Source of the DNA: an uncultured bacterium | GTDB lineage: Bacteria; Verrucomicrobiota; Lentisphaeria; Victivallales; UBA1829 | DNA: 64,000 nt | Assembly (NCBI GenBank): GCA_902774245.1 | Contig: CACYHQ010000001.1 | Span: forward strand, 228,654-292,653 | Reading direction: 5' to 3' | In this document: positions 9,008 through 18,051 of the stretch, piece after piece | How the letters are laid out: every line of letters starts with the position of its first letter | Numbering within the stretch: the first letter of the stretch is position 1 | Program-made: the position numbers and the translations under genes | Notes under the pieces: model-generated | The model's database searches: none | Seen by the model: only the letters and a program-made list of their open reading frames with translations | Told to the model about the DNA's origin: nothing

Positions 9008-9622
9008 ATGCAAACGAAGTCCAAAAGCAAAAAGAATGCACTGCTGATCGTCGCATGCGTGGGGCTTGCATGGTTGGGGGCCTTTGTTTACTTTACCTAC
9101 AAATTGGGTCGAGGTATTCAATTCGACGCCGCTTCGACCGGCATGCGCTGTCAGGTCCGCGCCGACATCCTTGACGCGATCGAAAGCAAGTTTACGATTC
9201 GGGAATGCACGGTCGGATTTCACCCGGACGATTCGGTCGAACTCAAGATCGAGCTCAATCCGGATGCCCAGGCGCAGGCATTCGACATCGCCCGCGAGGT
9301 ATACGAACTGAAGCAGAAGTCGCCCATTCTGGGCCAAAAGCCCCTTGAGCTGAAAATGTGGGTCCATGATCCGGCGGTGGACGGACGGCGCATCGTATCT
9401 CGGGACCCGGATTCACGATACGGCGTCAACATCCACGCCTACATGCCGGGCGCACCGGGACACAAGAAGAAACGCGATCTTGAAGAATATCAGGAGCTGG
9501 ACAGGAAATGGCGGGAGATCATCTGGCAGAAAGAACTGGAAGAACGCCGCGCCGCGGCGAAGAACAAGGAAAACCGTACTGAAGGCGATTCCGATCCCGC
9601 TCCCTCGCAGACGCCGCAATAA
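9008..9622 (+). CDS. Membrane-anchored hypothetical protein
   Basis: This 204-residue protein has a basic N-terminus (QTKSKSKK), one hydrophobic anchor at about residues 11-30 (NALLIVACVGLAWLGAFVYF) and a soluble remainder that should face the periplasm. The C-terminal 50 residues are highly charged (KKKRDLEEYQEL, ELEERRAAAKNKE), probably helical or coiled-coil, ending in a Pro/Asp-rich tail. No known family is recognised. It follows the toxin gene by 26 nt in the same AT-richer islet and could be co-transcribed, but nothing links it functionally to the toxin-antitoxin pair. Confidence 0.7.
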   Translation: MQTKSKSKKNALLIVACVGLAWLGAFVYFTYKLGRGIQFDAASTGMRCQVRADILDAIESKFTIRECTVGFHPDDSVELKIELNPDAQAQAFDIAREVYELKQKSPILGQKPLELKMWVHDPAVDGRRIVSRDPDSRYGVNIHAYMPGAPGHKKKRDLEEYQELDRKWREIIWQKELEERRAAAKNKENRTEGDSDPAPSQTPQ

Positions 9623-9682
9623 TACCGGACCGCCATCCATAATGCTATGTTTTACCTCCAAAATGTGTAACGGAATTCTTTC

Positions 9683-10135
9683 ATGAGCAAACAAATGGAC
9701 AGGATCGAAAAACTGGAACGTGATTGTTTTACGTTGCGTGAGGCGTTAAAGGCGCTGATCCTGAACGACCGCCGCTGCATGCACGAGGTCGGGGCGAAGT
9801 GCGTGACCGGAGAATTCGGGGATGGCGAACAGGACGATGTTGAGTTGGGCATCTGGTTTTACAAAAAAGGCGCGATGCTGGGGGATATCGACTGTCAGTG
9901 GGATTATGCCATGATGCTGTACAGCGGAGAACACATGCCGCGGGACAAACGCAAAGCGCTTTCCTGGTTCAAAAAGGCAATGGAGAATCCCTCGGCGGCA
10001 AGCGAATATGAACTGGACAGAAAAAAAGACGCCCGCGAGATGTATGAGATCGTCAAACAGGAACTTGCCGGGGAAAAGAAAGGCCAAAGGAAGAAAAAAC
10101 AACCTCGGAACCTGAAACCGAAAAAAGCTTCATGA
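9683..10135 (+). CDS. Small Sel1-like repeat protein
   Basis: This 150-residue soluble protein has a coiled-coil-like N-terminus (SKQMDRIEKLERDCFTLREA) and one or two Sel1/TPR-like units: VELGIWFYKKGAMLGDIDCQWDYAMMLYSG, with the typical W-F/Y-x-K-G-A spacing, then KRKALSWFKKAME. Sel1 units form helical hairpins that mediate protein contacts. A very basic tail (KKGQRKKKQPRNLKPKKAS) could bind nucleic acid or membrane. There is no signal peptide. It shares the low-GC islet with the toxin-antitoxin genes. Confidence 0.7.
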   Translation: MSKQMDRIEKLERDCFTLREALKALILNDRRCMHEVGAKCVTGEFGDGEQDDVELGIWFYKKGAMLGDIDCQWDYAMMLYSGEHMPRDKRKALSWFKKAMENPSAASEYELDRKKDAREMYEIVKQELAGEKKGQRKKKQPRNLKPKKAS

Positions 10136-10178
10136 GTTCAAACAGGACGAATTAAGCCGGTTATCAGCTTAGTTCGAC

Positions 10179-10207
10179 TTGATTTTTATCCTTTTTTGTG
10201 CTATGTT
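10179..10207 (+). promoter_or_regulatory. Promoter of the 246-residue membrane protein gene
   Basis: TTGATT (10179-10184), 17 nt spacer and TATGTT (10202-10207) lie about 50 nt upstream of the start in an AT-rich stretch. The start is preceded by CAAGGAAAC, a weak Shine-Dalgarno site. Confidence 0.55.
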
Positions 10208-10257
10208 ATAGTTTATAGTTTGAATACACCCAAACCTCACACAAGGAAACAATTACC

Positions 10258-10998
10258 ATGAAATTCAAAATCGGCGACCTCATCGCGGTCATCTACTTCG
10301 TAGCCTACGTCTGCCTCGTTTTCTTCTTCCCGCTCGCGTACGGCACGGAGGTGAAGATCGACCTCAACGCCTTGACCGGATCCGCGAAGCACGGCCTCTA
10401 CTGGAACGGCTTCACGACCGAGGGCATCAAGAATTTCGGCGAAGTCGTCGGCCACTATCCCTATATCTCCGGCTTCCTGAAGGTCGGCCTGCTCGCCACG
10501 TTCGGCGAAATGATCAAGGTGCGCGGCAAGACCGGAAGCTGGAAGACCCCGGGCCTCCTCCTCAAGTTCCTCGTCTGGGGCTTGTACGGCATGCTCTTCA
10601 CCATCGCGTTCGCGATCTTCGGCAAAGGCATCCACGCCCTCATGGGCACCCCGGTCTGGCCGCTCACGTTCGACAACGACAACGTCCAGCGCATCTGGCA
10701 GGGCTTCTCAACGTCCCTCTGGATCAACCTCATCTTCTGCTTCCCGATGATGCTCAGCCATGAATACTGGAACACCTGCATCAACAAGAAGCATTTCCTC
10801 GGCGGCGGCGAATTCCTCGAAGGCATCGACAAGCACATCTGGGGCTCCTACATGCTGAAGACCGTCGTCATCTTCTGGATCCCGGCGCACACGATCACGT
10901 TCTCGCTCCCGGCCAACTACCAGGTCCTCATGAGCGCGTTCCTCAGCCTCGCCCTCGGATTCATCCTCACCATCAAGCCCAAAAAGAAAGCCGAGTGA
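10258..10998 (+). CDS. Multi-pass inner-membrane protein, unknown
   Basis: This 246-residue protein has about six hydrophobic segments: residues 5-28, one near 80, 100-123, 155-170, 198-215 and 222-240. Polar loops carry Trp and charged residues (TGSWKTPG, QRIWQGFSTSLW, LSHEYWN). The pattern of Trp and Asn at segment ends loosely recalls Mpv17/PMP22-type membrane proteins, but I would not assign it. It has its own promoter and is followed 63 nt later by a small lipoprotein gene without an obvious promoter, so the two are probably one transcript ending at the terminator at 11318. Confidence 0.75.
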   Translation: MKFKIGDLIAVIYFVAYVCLVFFFPLAYGTEVKIDLNALTGSAKHGLYWNGFTTEGIKNFGEVVGHYPYISGFLKVGLLATFGEMIKVRGKTGSWKTPGLLLKFLVWGLYGMLFTIAFAIFGKGIHALMGTPVWPLTFDNDNVQRIWQGFSTSLWINLIFCFPMMLSHEYWNTCINKKHFLGGGEFLEGIDKHIWGSYMLKTVVIFWIPAHTITFSLPANYQVLMSAFLSLALGFILTIKPKKKAE

Positions 10999-11061
10999 CC
11001 GCGCCATACCCGATCCGGCTTTCCACCACATAACCAACCACAAACAGAAAGGCATATCACC

Positions 11062-11280
11062 ATGAAAAAACTGCTCTTCACGCTCACCCTCGCCGCGGCC
11101 GCGTTCTGCGCCCTGACCTTCACCGCCTGCGAAAAGAAGGAAACCGCCGGCGAAAAGCTCGACAAGGCGATCGACAAGACCGAATCCGGCGTCAACAAGT
11201 TCACCAAGAAGGCCGAAGACGCCGCTGTCGAAACCAACAAGGCGGTCGGCGACGCCATCAACGACACGTTCAACAAGTAA
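11062..11280 (+). CDS. Small helical lipoprotein
   Basis: This 72-residue protein has a clear lipoprotein signal with lipobox FTAC (Cys about residue 23). The mature part of about 50 residues is Lys/Asp/Glu-rich and repeats a helix-prone pattern (EKLDKAIDKTES, NKFTKKAEDAA, ETNKAVGDAINDTFNK). It resembles entericidin-like or LEA-like small amphipathic lipoproteins, but the role is unknown. The Shine-Dalgarno AGAAAGG lies 10 nt upstream. A strong terminator follows 38 nt after the stop. Confidence 0.8.
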   Translation: MKKLLFTLTLAAAAFCALTFTACEKKETAGEKLDKAIDKTESGVNKFTKKAEDAAVETNKAVGDAINDTFNK

Positions 11281-11317
11281 GAGGCTCCGGCCTCCCTTCC
11301 GAATCATTCGATTCGTC

Positions 11318-11357
11318 TCCCCGGTTCCCGCCAAGATGCGGAGCCGGGGATTTTTTT
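11318..11357 (+). terminator. Strong Rho-independent terminator
   Basis: TCCCCGG (11318-11324) pairs with CCGGGGA (11344-11350). Inner pairs TCC/GGA extend the stem, and seven T follow from 11351. It closes the membrane protein and small lipoprotein transcript. Confidence 0.85.
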
Positions 11358-11485
11358 ATCTTTTGCATCGGGCTTTCGTCCTGCACAAGACCGGAGAACG
11401 CATGAAAGCAGCAGCGTCCCATAGGTTTGCAAAAAAAGTCCCCCAAAACGGAAAAACGAAATGAAGCGCCAATACCGTTTTCCAC

Positions 11486-11512
11486 TTGTATTTCGCGGGA
11501 AAGGAGTATATT
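11486..11512 (+). promoter_or_regulatory. Probable promoter of the large AlgX-like lipoprotein gene
   Basis: TTGTAT (11486-11491), 15 nt spacer and TATATT (11507-11512). The spacer is short, but both hexamers fit the local pattern and the start ATG follows 57 nt downstream. Confidence 0.45.
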
Positions 11513-11569
11513 TTTATAGCATTTCATTTTTACCGCGATCGCGCAACAAGAAACAGAGAACATGGAACA

Positions 11570-13567
11570 ATGATCGATGTGAACATGGCTGACACCGGAC
11601 TGAAATCCCGCATACTTTATCTCCTGTTCGTTTTTCTCGCCGCCGCACTGACCGCCTGTGTTCCGTTCGTTTCAAACGACGGGGATGCGCCTGTGCTGCC
11701 GCCTGTCGAACAGAATCCCTTCTACACGCTTTTCGAGCAAAGCGAGCTGGATACGGTTTCGTTTGAAGGGACGATCCGCGCCGTCTCGCTCATCCCCGAT
11801 CCGGAAAAGAACGATTATCCGAACTGCCTCTATACCGTTTTCGTAGAGCTGGACTCGGTGCAGTCCTCGTCCGTTCCGGACAGCCGAATGGAGTACGAAG
11901 TGCTTGTCAATGTCCCGGTGATGAAGGATCTGACGATCCTGAAGTCGAACATCTTCCTGCCGGGCGACAGGATCGCCTGCATTTGCGCGGAATACGATGC
12001 GATGCCGCAGGAAATCCGGGAGATCCAGCTTTCCGACGACATCCAGTCGTTCGAACACCAGCAGTATTATGCGCTGAGCATTGCGAAAGTACGGGAGTTT
12101 CAGCCCGGCGGGAACAGGGATTTTGCGAAACGCAAGATCACGATTCTGCCGATCCAACCCCTCCCGAAGGACGAAAACGCCGCGATGCTGAGGCAAACAC
12201 GTATTCGGAAGGAGCTGTCCCGCATTGAGGAGGAACTGAAACAGCACGGCGGCTCGTTTGCCGCATGGAGAGAGGAATACAGAACGATTGCCGCCAGGTA
12301 TCAAAAGCTTTGCGACGAAAACTACAAAGGCTGGACCGGCGATTCGTATTTCACCGCGGGCGGGGAGGAAACGGCCTACGAAACACGGGACTACATCGAA
12401 GGGATCCTCCCGTACAAAAAGTATCTGGAGGAAAACAATATCGACCTCATCCTGGTCCGTGTCCCGTCCAAATGGGATTTCGCCGCGCGCGTTCTGGCGG
12501 CGGATGATTTTCAGGAGAATCCCGACTGGGTCGAGCATTACTACGAATGCCTGAAAAACGATATCGAGATCGTCGATCCGATGCCGGAGATGTGGAAACA
12601 CAGATTCGATTTCCCTCTGTTTTATTTCTATACCGTCGAGACGGAAATGCACCCGTTCGAAGGACAGGCTTTCATCACGGCACAAGTCCTTTCCGATGTC
12701 CTGAAACGTTATTCCTACCCGAAATCGGAACTGCCCGTCGGGCTGGAAGACTATGTGTTTGTGACAACACGGGCCCGGTCACTCTGGCCCGAGGGCAATC
12801 CGAAGTTCGATCCCGAGAAGAACATCCATTTCAACCGGGTCATCCGTGACGGCGAGACCATCGGTGATCTGGAGGTCAACACAGGATCCCCGTTCGTGTT
12901 CCTGAGCAATTCCTTCTTCTGGTATCCCTATCGTCACCAGGGAGCGTCGGTGCCGGGCTATACGGCATATTTCCTTCAGCATATTCCCGACTGGTTCTAT
13001 CAGGACGGCATCGGCAACCAGATGATACGCAATCTGATCGGTTCGCAGGAAGCCCTGCAGAAAAGACGGGCGGTCATCATGATCAAAGCGCCGTTCATGA
13101 ACGCAGGTGGTTTCCCGCCTCTGCCGCGTTATCTTTCCGGGGATGTGAGCCACATCTCTCTGGAAAAGACGCTGGATCTCCTGTCTCCCGAGGTCAGGAA
13201 CCTTGACGACGGGTCCTTCCTGTTCACGAAAGACGGGGACGGCCTGACGCACTTTACCCAGAACAAGGATAAAAAAGACGCGGCCGGACAGTTCGAGATC
13301 GAGTTGACGGTCCCGCCATGCGAAAACAAAACGACCTGCATGCTGAGGATGAATTTCGGGGAGATATCCTATCTCACGCTGAACGTGCTCGACGGAACGG
13401 ACGGAGCCGTGATCGACTCCGCACAGGTGACGTTCGGGAAGGATCATCGCGCCGATCTCTTTTTCCCCGTGCCGGATTCCGGCCGAAATGTCAGGATCCA
13501 GGTCATCCCGTTGAACTATCCTGAAAAGGATTTCTCCGTCAAAAACATCGAACTCTGGTATTACTGA
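11570..13567 (+). CDS. Large lipoprotein, possibly SGNH/AlgX-like
   Basis: This 665-residue protein is predicted to start at ATG 11570; an upstream TTG in frame falls inside the predicted promoter and is rejected, while ATG 11585 is an alternative. A signal peptide ends in lipobox LTAC (Cys about residue 30). The middle (LPYKKYLEENNIDLILVRVPSK split by a loop, then VETEMHPFEGQAFITAQVL and, after a gap, NTGSPFVFLSNSFFWYP) resembles the layout of AlgJ/AlgX SGNH-like O-acetylation proteins, with a D/E-x-H-x-x-x-x-G segment and a strand-turn where GDS would lie. However, the canonical catalytic Ser and Asp-His are not clean, so function is uncertain. The C-terminal 100 residues look like a beta-sandwich. 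The gene is a little AT-richer than its neighbours and stands alone. Confidence 0.7.
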   Translation: MIDVNMADTGLKSRILYLLFVFLAAALTACVPFVSNDGDAPVLPPVEQNPFYTLFEQSELDTVSFEGTIRAVSLIPDPEKNDYPNCLYTVFVELDSVQSSSVPDSRMEYEVLVNVPVMKDLTILKSNIFLPGDRIACICAEYDAMPQEIREIQLSDDIQSFEHQQYYALSIAKVREFQPGGNRDFAKRKITILPIQPLPKDENAAMLRQTRIRKELSRIEEELKQHGGSFAAWREEYRTIAARYQKLCDENYKGWTGDSYFTAGGEETAYETRDYIEGILPYKKYLEENNIDLILVRVPSKWDFAARVLAADDFQENPDWVEHYYECLKNDIEIVDPMPEMWKHRFDFPLFYFYTVETEMHPFEGQAFITAQVLSDVLKRYSYPKSELPVGLEDYVFVTTRARSLWPEGNPKFDPEKNIHFNRVIRDGETIGDLEVNTGSPFVFLSNSFFWYPYRHQGASVPGYTAYFLQHIPDWFYQDGIGNQMIRNLIGSQEALQKRRAVIMIKAPFMNAGGFPPLPRYLSGDVSHISLEKTLDLLSPEVRNLDDGSFLFTKDGDGLTHFTQNKDKKDAAGQFEIELTVPPCENKTTCMLRMNFGEISYLTLNVLDGTDGAVIDSAQVTFGKDHRADLFFPVPDSGRNVRIQVIPLNYPEKDFSVKNIELWYY

Positions 13568-13583
13568 GTTCGGCCGGACACGC

Positions 13584-13608
13584 AAAAAACAGGACCTGTT
13601 CTTTTTTT
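13584..13608. terminator. Possible bidirectional terminator between convergent genes
   Basis: AACAG (13588-13592) pairs with CTGTT (13596-13600), flanked by an A-run (13584-13589) and a T-run (13602-13608), between the 3' ends of the AlgX-like and plsY-gpsA genes. The stem is short. Confidence 0.45.
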
Positions 13609-13639
13609 CGGAAAAGGCCCGGAGAATGGGGAAGGCCCG

Positions 13640-15394
13640 TCACTCCTCTTCGTTTTTCGCCTTGCGGGTCATGAGCTCGCGGACGACTTCGCGCGCATCG
13701 CGGCCGTCATGGAGCGCGGCATAGATGCCATGGATCAGCGGCGTGTCGACGTTCCAGCGTTCGGAGAGCGCGTAGGCGGCCTCGCAGGTCTTCACGCCCT
13801 CGGCGACGACCATGTTCATGGACTTGATGATCTCGTCGAGCTTGCGGCCCTTGCCGAGCTCCTCGCCGACGAACCGGTTGCGGCTGTGCTTGCTGGTGCA
13901 GGTCACGATCAGGTCGCCGACGCCGCTCAGCCCGCTGAACGTCTCTTTCTTACCGCCGAGGACCTTGCCCAGACGGGACATCTCGGCGATGGCGCGCGTC
14001 ATCATCGCGGCCTTCGAGTTGTCGCCCATGCCGCAGCCGTCCACGATGCCGGCGGCGATGGCGTAGATGTTCTTCAGCGCGCCGCCCAGCTCCACGCCGA
14101 CCACGTCGTACGACGTGTACACGCGGAAGAATTCGTTCATGAAGATGCGCTGCACGTATCCCGCGATGTCGCGGTCCTCGCACGCGGTCACGACCAGCGT
14201 CGGGATCCGGCGCGCGACTTCCTCGGCGTGGCTCGGTCCGGAGAGCACTACGTAGTGCGTCGGGCCGAGTTCCTGGCGGCAGAGTTCGCTCATGGTCAGC
14301 AGAGAGTTCACCTCGATGCCCTTCACGATGTCCACGATGATCTGCGTGTCGGGGTTCAGGTACGGCTTGAATTTCTGGAGCACGCCGCGGAGATACTGCG
14401 ACGGCGTCGCGAGCACGACCAGCCGCGCGTCCTTCACGGCGGATTCCATGTCGGAGGTAAATTCCAGGTCCGCCGGGATCGGCACGCCCGGCAGGAATTT
14501 CTTGTTCTCATGCTCGCGGTTCACGGCGTCGATGTTGTCCTGAAACGCGCCCCACACTTTCACCTTGTGGCCGTTGGCGTGGAGCGTGAGCGCGAGCGCG
14601 GTGCCCCAGGCGCCGTCGCCCAGCACCGCCGCGCTGATGGCGGCCCCGTCCTGAAGCGCGGCGATCGACAGAGGCGCGGCCTTCTTCTTGCGTTCGAACT
14701 TGTTCTCCGTGCCCTCGCGCAGACGTTTGATGTTGGAAGCGTGCTTCGTCACGGACAGCGCGGCGAGCAGGAAGAACAGGATGATCTCCGGCGGATTCGC
14801 GTTCGACAGCCCCGCGATCTTGTAGACCACGCAGAACACCGCGATCGACACGGCCGCCGCGATGCTCGCCAGCGACACGTAGCGCGAGGCGAAGAACACG
14901 ATCACCCACACCGCCCCGGCGGACAGCAGCGACAGCGGATTCAGCGCCAGGATCGCGCCCGCCGCCGTCGAAACGCCCTTCCCGCCCTTGAAGTTCAGGT
15001 ACACCGGCCAGATATGTCCGCAGACCGCCGCGAACGCCGCCACGCAGGCGAGCAGTCCGCCCGGATCCGGCAGGCAGGATTCCATCTTCAGCCATTCCGG
15101 CAGATGCTCCACCACGAACTGCGAGGATTCGCGGTCGGAGAGCATGGATGCGGCGATCACGGGGACCGCGCCCTTCAGGAAGTCGAGGAAGAAGCACAGT
15201 CGGCCCCAGCCTTTGCCGAGCACGCGCGTCACGTTCGTCGCGCCGATGTTGCCGCTGCCGTGCCTGCGGATGTCAATGCCCCGGATCAGTTTGCCGAGGA
15301 GGAATCCGAACGGGATGGCCCCGACGAGGTAGGAGCCGAGCGCGATCACGGTGATGGAGACACCGATGCCGACTGGAGTATTGGGAATCGTCAT
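13640..15394 (-). CDS. plsY-gpsA: PlsY-GpsA fusion: glycerol-3-phosphate acyltransferase plus glycerol-3-phosphate dehydrogenase
   Basis: This 584-residue protein joins two steps of phospholipid synthesis. Residues 1 to about 225 are PlsY, the membrane enzyme that acylates sn-glycerol-3-phosphate from acyl-phosphate: VGAIPFGFLLGKL, HGSGNIGATN (motif 1), LDFLKGAVPV, and GHIWPVYLNFKGGKGVST (motif 2), with several TM helices. After a basic linker (FERKKKAAPLS), residues about 247-584 are GpsA, which makes glycerol-3-phosphate from dihydroxyacetone phosphate: nucleotide loop LGDGAWGTALA, IVDIVKGIE, LSGPSHAEEVA, LKNIYAIAAGIVDG, GDNSKAAMMTR and FSGLSGVGDL. Both parts look complete, so substrate made by one domain could pass to the other. 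The frame is continuous through the junction. Confidence 0.96.
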   Translation of the reverse strand: MTIPNTPVGIGVSITVIALGSYLVGAIPFGFLLGKLIRGIDIRRHGSGNIGATNVTRVLGKGWGRLCFFLDFLKGAVPVIAASMLSDRESSQFVVEHLPEWLKMESCLPDPGGLLACVAAFAAVCGHIWPVYLNFKGGKGVSTAAGAILALNPLSLLSAGAVWVIVFFASRYVSLASIAAAVSIAVFCVVYKIAGLSNANPPEIILFFLLAALSVTKHASNIKRLREGTENKFERKKKAAPLSIAALQDGAAISAAVLGDGAWGTALALTLHANGHKVKVWGAFQDNIDAVNREHENKKFLPGVPIPADLEFTSDMESAVKDARLVVLATPSQYLRGVLQKFKPYLNPDTQIIVDIVKGIEVNSLLTMSELCRQELGPTHYVVLSGPSHAEEVARRIPTLVVTACEDRDIAGYVQRIFMNEFFRVYTSYDVVGVELGGALKNIYAIAAGIVDGCGMGDNSKAAMMTRAIAEMSRLGKVLGGKKETFSGLSGVGDLIVTCTSKHSRNRFVGEELGKGRKLDEIIKSMNMVVAEGVKTCEAAYALSERWNVDTPLIHGIYAALHDGRDAREVVRELMTRKAKNEEE

Positions 15395-15402
15395 AAGAAT
15401 CT

Positions 15403-15431
15403 TTGCTTTTTTCCGCGGTATGTGTTATATT
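15403..15431 (+). promoter_or_regulatory. Promoter of the M24 peptidase gene
   Basis: TTGCTT (15403-15408), 17 nt spacer, TATATT (15426-15431). It lies in the divergent gap between plsY-gpsA (minus) and the peptidase, which has Shine-Dalgarno AGGAG (15478-15482) 11 nt before its ATG. Confidence 0.7.
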
Positions 15432-15493
15432 AAAGTGTATCATTCAATTTAACTTCATTTCCATCCTTTTTCAAGCGAGGAGACCCTTTTTCC

Positions 15494-16624
15494 ATGGAAA
15501 AAAATGTTCAGGCGCGTCTGATCGCCGCCACCACCGCCGAATCCGCCGACCTCGTCTACGGGTCCGGGTTCTTCGCTCCCGACGAGTTCATCTACGCCGA
15601 GATCGGCGCGAAACGCTATGTCTTCGTCTCCGTGCTGGAGATCGCGCGCGCCCGCCGTGAAGTCCGCCCCGGCATCGAGGTGGTCGATTTCGCCGACGTC
15701 CTGAAACAGGCTCCGCAGGACTGCAAGCGCTGCCTCGTCGCCGCCATCAGCAAAGTCTACGGCGTGACCCGCTGGCAGGTGCCCGAACGATTCCCGCTCA
15801 TCTTCGCCGAAAAACTCCGCGCCGCCGGAGTCGAGGTCGTCATGGCGGACGGTCCCTTCTTCCCCGAACGCGCTGTGAAGCGCCCGGACGAGATCGAAAA
15901 GCTCCGCGCCGCCGAGGCCGCCACGCAGGAAGCCCAGCTCCAGGTGCGCGACTTCATCGCCGAATCCACGGTCAACTCCCAGGGATTCCTCGAATGGCAC
16001 GGCAAGGTCCTGACCTGCGAATTCATCCGCGCCGAGGTCGAGGCCGAGTTCAAGCGCAAATCCTATTCAGCCGTCGGCACCATCATCTCCTGCGGACCCG
16101 ATTCCGCCCTGCCCCACTGCATCGGCAGCGGCCCCGTCAAGGCGGGCGCGCCCGTCGTCTCCGACATCTTCCCGCGCAGCGACGTGAACGGCTACTGGGG
16201 CGACATGACCCGCACGTTCGTGAAGGGCAAGGCGAGCAAGCGCCTCTTCGAGATGTACAAGGCGGTCCGCTACGTGAACGAGGCGGTCGAGGCACAGCTG
16301 AAGCCCGGCGTCCCGTGCAGCCTCATGCAGGATTTCTGCATCAAGTCGCTCGCCGAGGCCGGATTCAAGACCGGCGTCGACGACGAGGGCTATCCCTGCG
16401 GCTACTTCCACGGGCTCGGACACAGCGTCGGACTCGAGATCCACGAACAGCCCCGCTTCTCCGCGCGCAATTTCGAGCTGCTCCAGCCCGGCAACGTCAT
16501 CACGGTCGAACCCGGTCTGTACTACCACGACATCGGCGGCGTCCGCATCGAGGACCTCGTGCTCATCACCGAGACCGGCATCGAAAACTTCTGCACCATG
16601 CCGAAGGACATCGAAGTGCCGTAG
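15494..16624 (+). CDS. M24-family Xaa-Pro aminopeptidase/dipeptidase
   Basis: This 376-residue cytoplasmic metallopeptidase removes residues N-terminal to proline from peptides. The N-terminal half (to about residue 150) is a creatinase-like domain. The C-terminal pita-bread domain carries the dinuclear metal ligands in order: Asp in [22 protein letters not shown] (two Asp), His in [12 protein letters not shown], Glu in TVEPGLYY and Glu in [12 protein letters not shown]. The length and order match PepQ/PepP-type enzymes, and no ligand is missing. It is transcribed alone from a promoter divergent to plsY-gpsA. Whether the substrate is a dipeptide or a longer peptide cannot be told from sequence. 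Confidence 0.92.
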   Translation: MEKNVQARLIAATTAESADLVYGSGFFAPDEFIYAEIGAKRYVFVSVLEIARARREVRPGIEVVDFADVLKQAPQDCKRCLVAAISKVYGVTRWQVPERFPLIFAEKLRAAGVEVVMADGPFFPERAVKRPDEIEKLRAAEAATQEAQLQVRDFIAESTVNSQGFLEWHGKVLTCEFIRAEVEAEFKRKSYSAVGTIISCGPDSALPHCIGSGPVKAGAPVVSDIFPRSDVNGYWGDMTRTFVKGKASKRLFEMYKAVRYVNEAVEAQLKPGVPCSLMQDFCIKSLAEAGFKTGVDDEGYPCGYFHGLGHSVGLEIHEQPRFSARNFELLQPGNVITVEPGLYYHDIGGVRIEDLVLITETGIENFCTMPKDIEVP

Positions 16625-16782
16625 CACTGCGGCGAAACAGCTTGCCAAGCACATGCCATTGAAATGTTGCCTTCTTTGATAGACAAGTTTTCAATGGTGC
16701 ATCTAATTTTCCCCTTTTCTTGCTGTTTTGAGGTGGAGAGAGCAGAAAGTTAAGAGTTTTTTTGCAGAGACGCTTTTTCCGC

Positions 16783-16810
16783 TTGCTTTTTTATGAATCC
16801 GTGGTATGGT
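16783..16810 (+). promoter_or_regulatory. Promoter of the membrane protein pair
   Basis: TTGCTT (16783-16788), 16 nt spacer, TATGGT (16805-16810). GGAGA (16856-16860) lies 6 nt before the ATG at 16867. The 240 nt gap from 16625 holds nothing else that I can name. Confidence 0.5.
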
Positions 16811-16866
16811 ATAAGGACAGATACGGCATCCGCCTGCCCTCCCCGACACCATAATGGAGAAATGAC

Positions 16867-17988
16867 ATGAAAGATCGGTTCCCGAGCTTGCTGATAAGCT
16901 GTTTCGCGCTAGCGTTATTTGGCTTTTTCGCTTTCGTCTTTTCCCATGGCGACACCCGGAATGCGGAAAAGACGCCTTGGGACAACTGGAACGAAAAGGT
17001 CTTTCTTCCCGCGTCTGATTTCCGCGAACAACTGGCGAAAGATCACGGGTTTTCCGTTACCATACCGCCGTCTTTTACCAATGACGGCATCATCGGGATG
17101 TATATCGGCATCAAAAAACCGGAACAGGCCGCGGCGATCCTGCGCGATCTCCATGAACGGAAACGTCTGTCGCCGGAGTTAAAGGATGAGACGTTCGGCG
17201 TGAAGATCGCCGTCAACCATCCGCATGACGTCTACTTGAGCGAGGAGAAGAGCATACCGCCGATCCTGGTCATCCGCACGATGCTGCCCGCGCCGGGAAG
17301 GACCGAATTTCAGGGAATCTATCAGGGGTGGACAGATAACGTGGTGATCGAAAACGGCATCGGCAGCGTCAGCTGGACCTTTGCGCCGGACGAGTTTTAT
17401 CATCCCGCCGACGAGTCCGACGAGGCGGAGGCGTTCATTCGCACTCTCGCGGAGGCTCCGTCCCCCACCGAACAGGAGATCGCGGACTGGAGGAAGCAGC
17501 AGAAAGCGGAAAACGACGTTTACGAGGAGATGACATCCAACATGAGCGGCCACTACGAGAAGTTTTACGCGCGCCATTATGTTTCCGAAATCGCGCCGGA
17601 ACTGGTCTTTGCGACCTTCCTCGACTTCATTTTCACGATCATCCTTTTTGCGTTCTATTTCCAGTACAAAGAAATGCGCGGACGTCTGCTACCGTTATGG
17701 CTCCTCACCTTGCTGCACACGATCTTGTTTCCCCTGTCCGATTGTATCCCGTTCGACAAGGTCGAGTCTTTGGGCGGCATCGTAGAACGTGCTTTCGATA
17801 TCGCACTCGCCGTTTATTTCCTTGCGCCGCCCGTCCTGTTCCTGTTTGTCCTGATCTATGCGATCACGCTGGGGGAATCGAAACGCATGAACTGGCGCAT
17901 CGGGCTTGCCGCCTGCCTTTTCGCGGTCAATTTCTTCATTCAGGGGATTCTCCTGTTTCTCGTATGGGCTCATGGACAGGGCGGATAA
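16867..17988 (+). CDS. Membrane protein with periplasmic domain, unknown
   Basis: This 373-residue protein has an N-terminal hydrophobic segment (about residues 9-26), a soluble region to about residue 235 that should be periplasmic, then four hydrophobic segments (about 240-260, 275-290, 310-340 and 350-370). The soluble part is charged and has no recognised domain. Shine-Dalgarno GGAGA fixes the start. Base composition is a little AT-richer than the neighbours. It is followed 63 nt later by a second small membrane protein with its own strong Shine-Dalgarno; together they look like a two-gene operon of unknown role. Confidence 0.75.
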   Translation: MKDRFPSLLISCFALALFGFFAFVFSHGDTRNAEKTPWDNWNEKVFLPASDFREQLAKDHGFSVTIPPSFTNDGIIGMYIGIKKPEQAAAILRDLHERKRLSPELKDETFGVKIAVNHPHDVYLSEEKSIPPILVIRTMLPAPGRTEFQGIYQGWTDNVVIENGIGSVSWTFAPDEFYHPADESDEAEAFIRTLAEAPSPTEQEIADWRKQQKAENDVYEEMTSNMSGHYEKFYARHYVSEIAPELVFATFLDFIFTIILFAFYFQYKEMRGRLLPLWLLTLLHTILFPLSDCIPFDKVESLGGIVERAFDIALAVYFLAPPVLFLFVLIYAITLGESKRMNWRIGLAACLFAVNFFIQGILLFLVWAHGQGG

Positions 17989-18051
17989 ATCCGTCAGCAT
18001 ACCCAAACGAAGAAAACAACTGGAAACAACAAACGGGACCGGAGGACGGAA

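Noticed and set aside
11486..11569. TTG start giving a longer AlgX-like protein
   Set aside because: The TTG coincides with the predicted -35 hexamer, and the extension would put about 28 non-signal residues before a clear lipoprotein signal.
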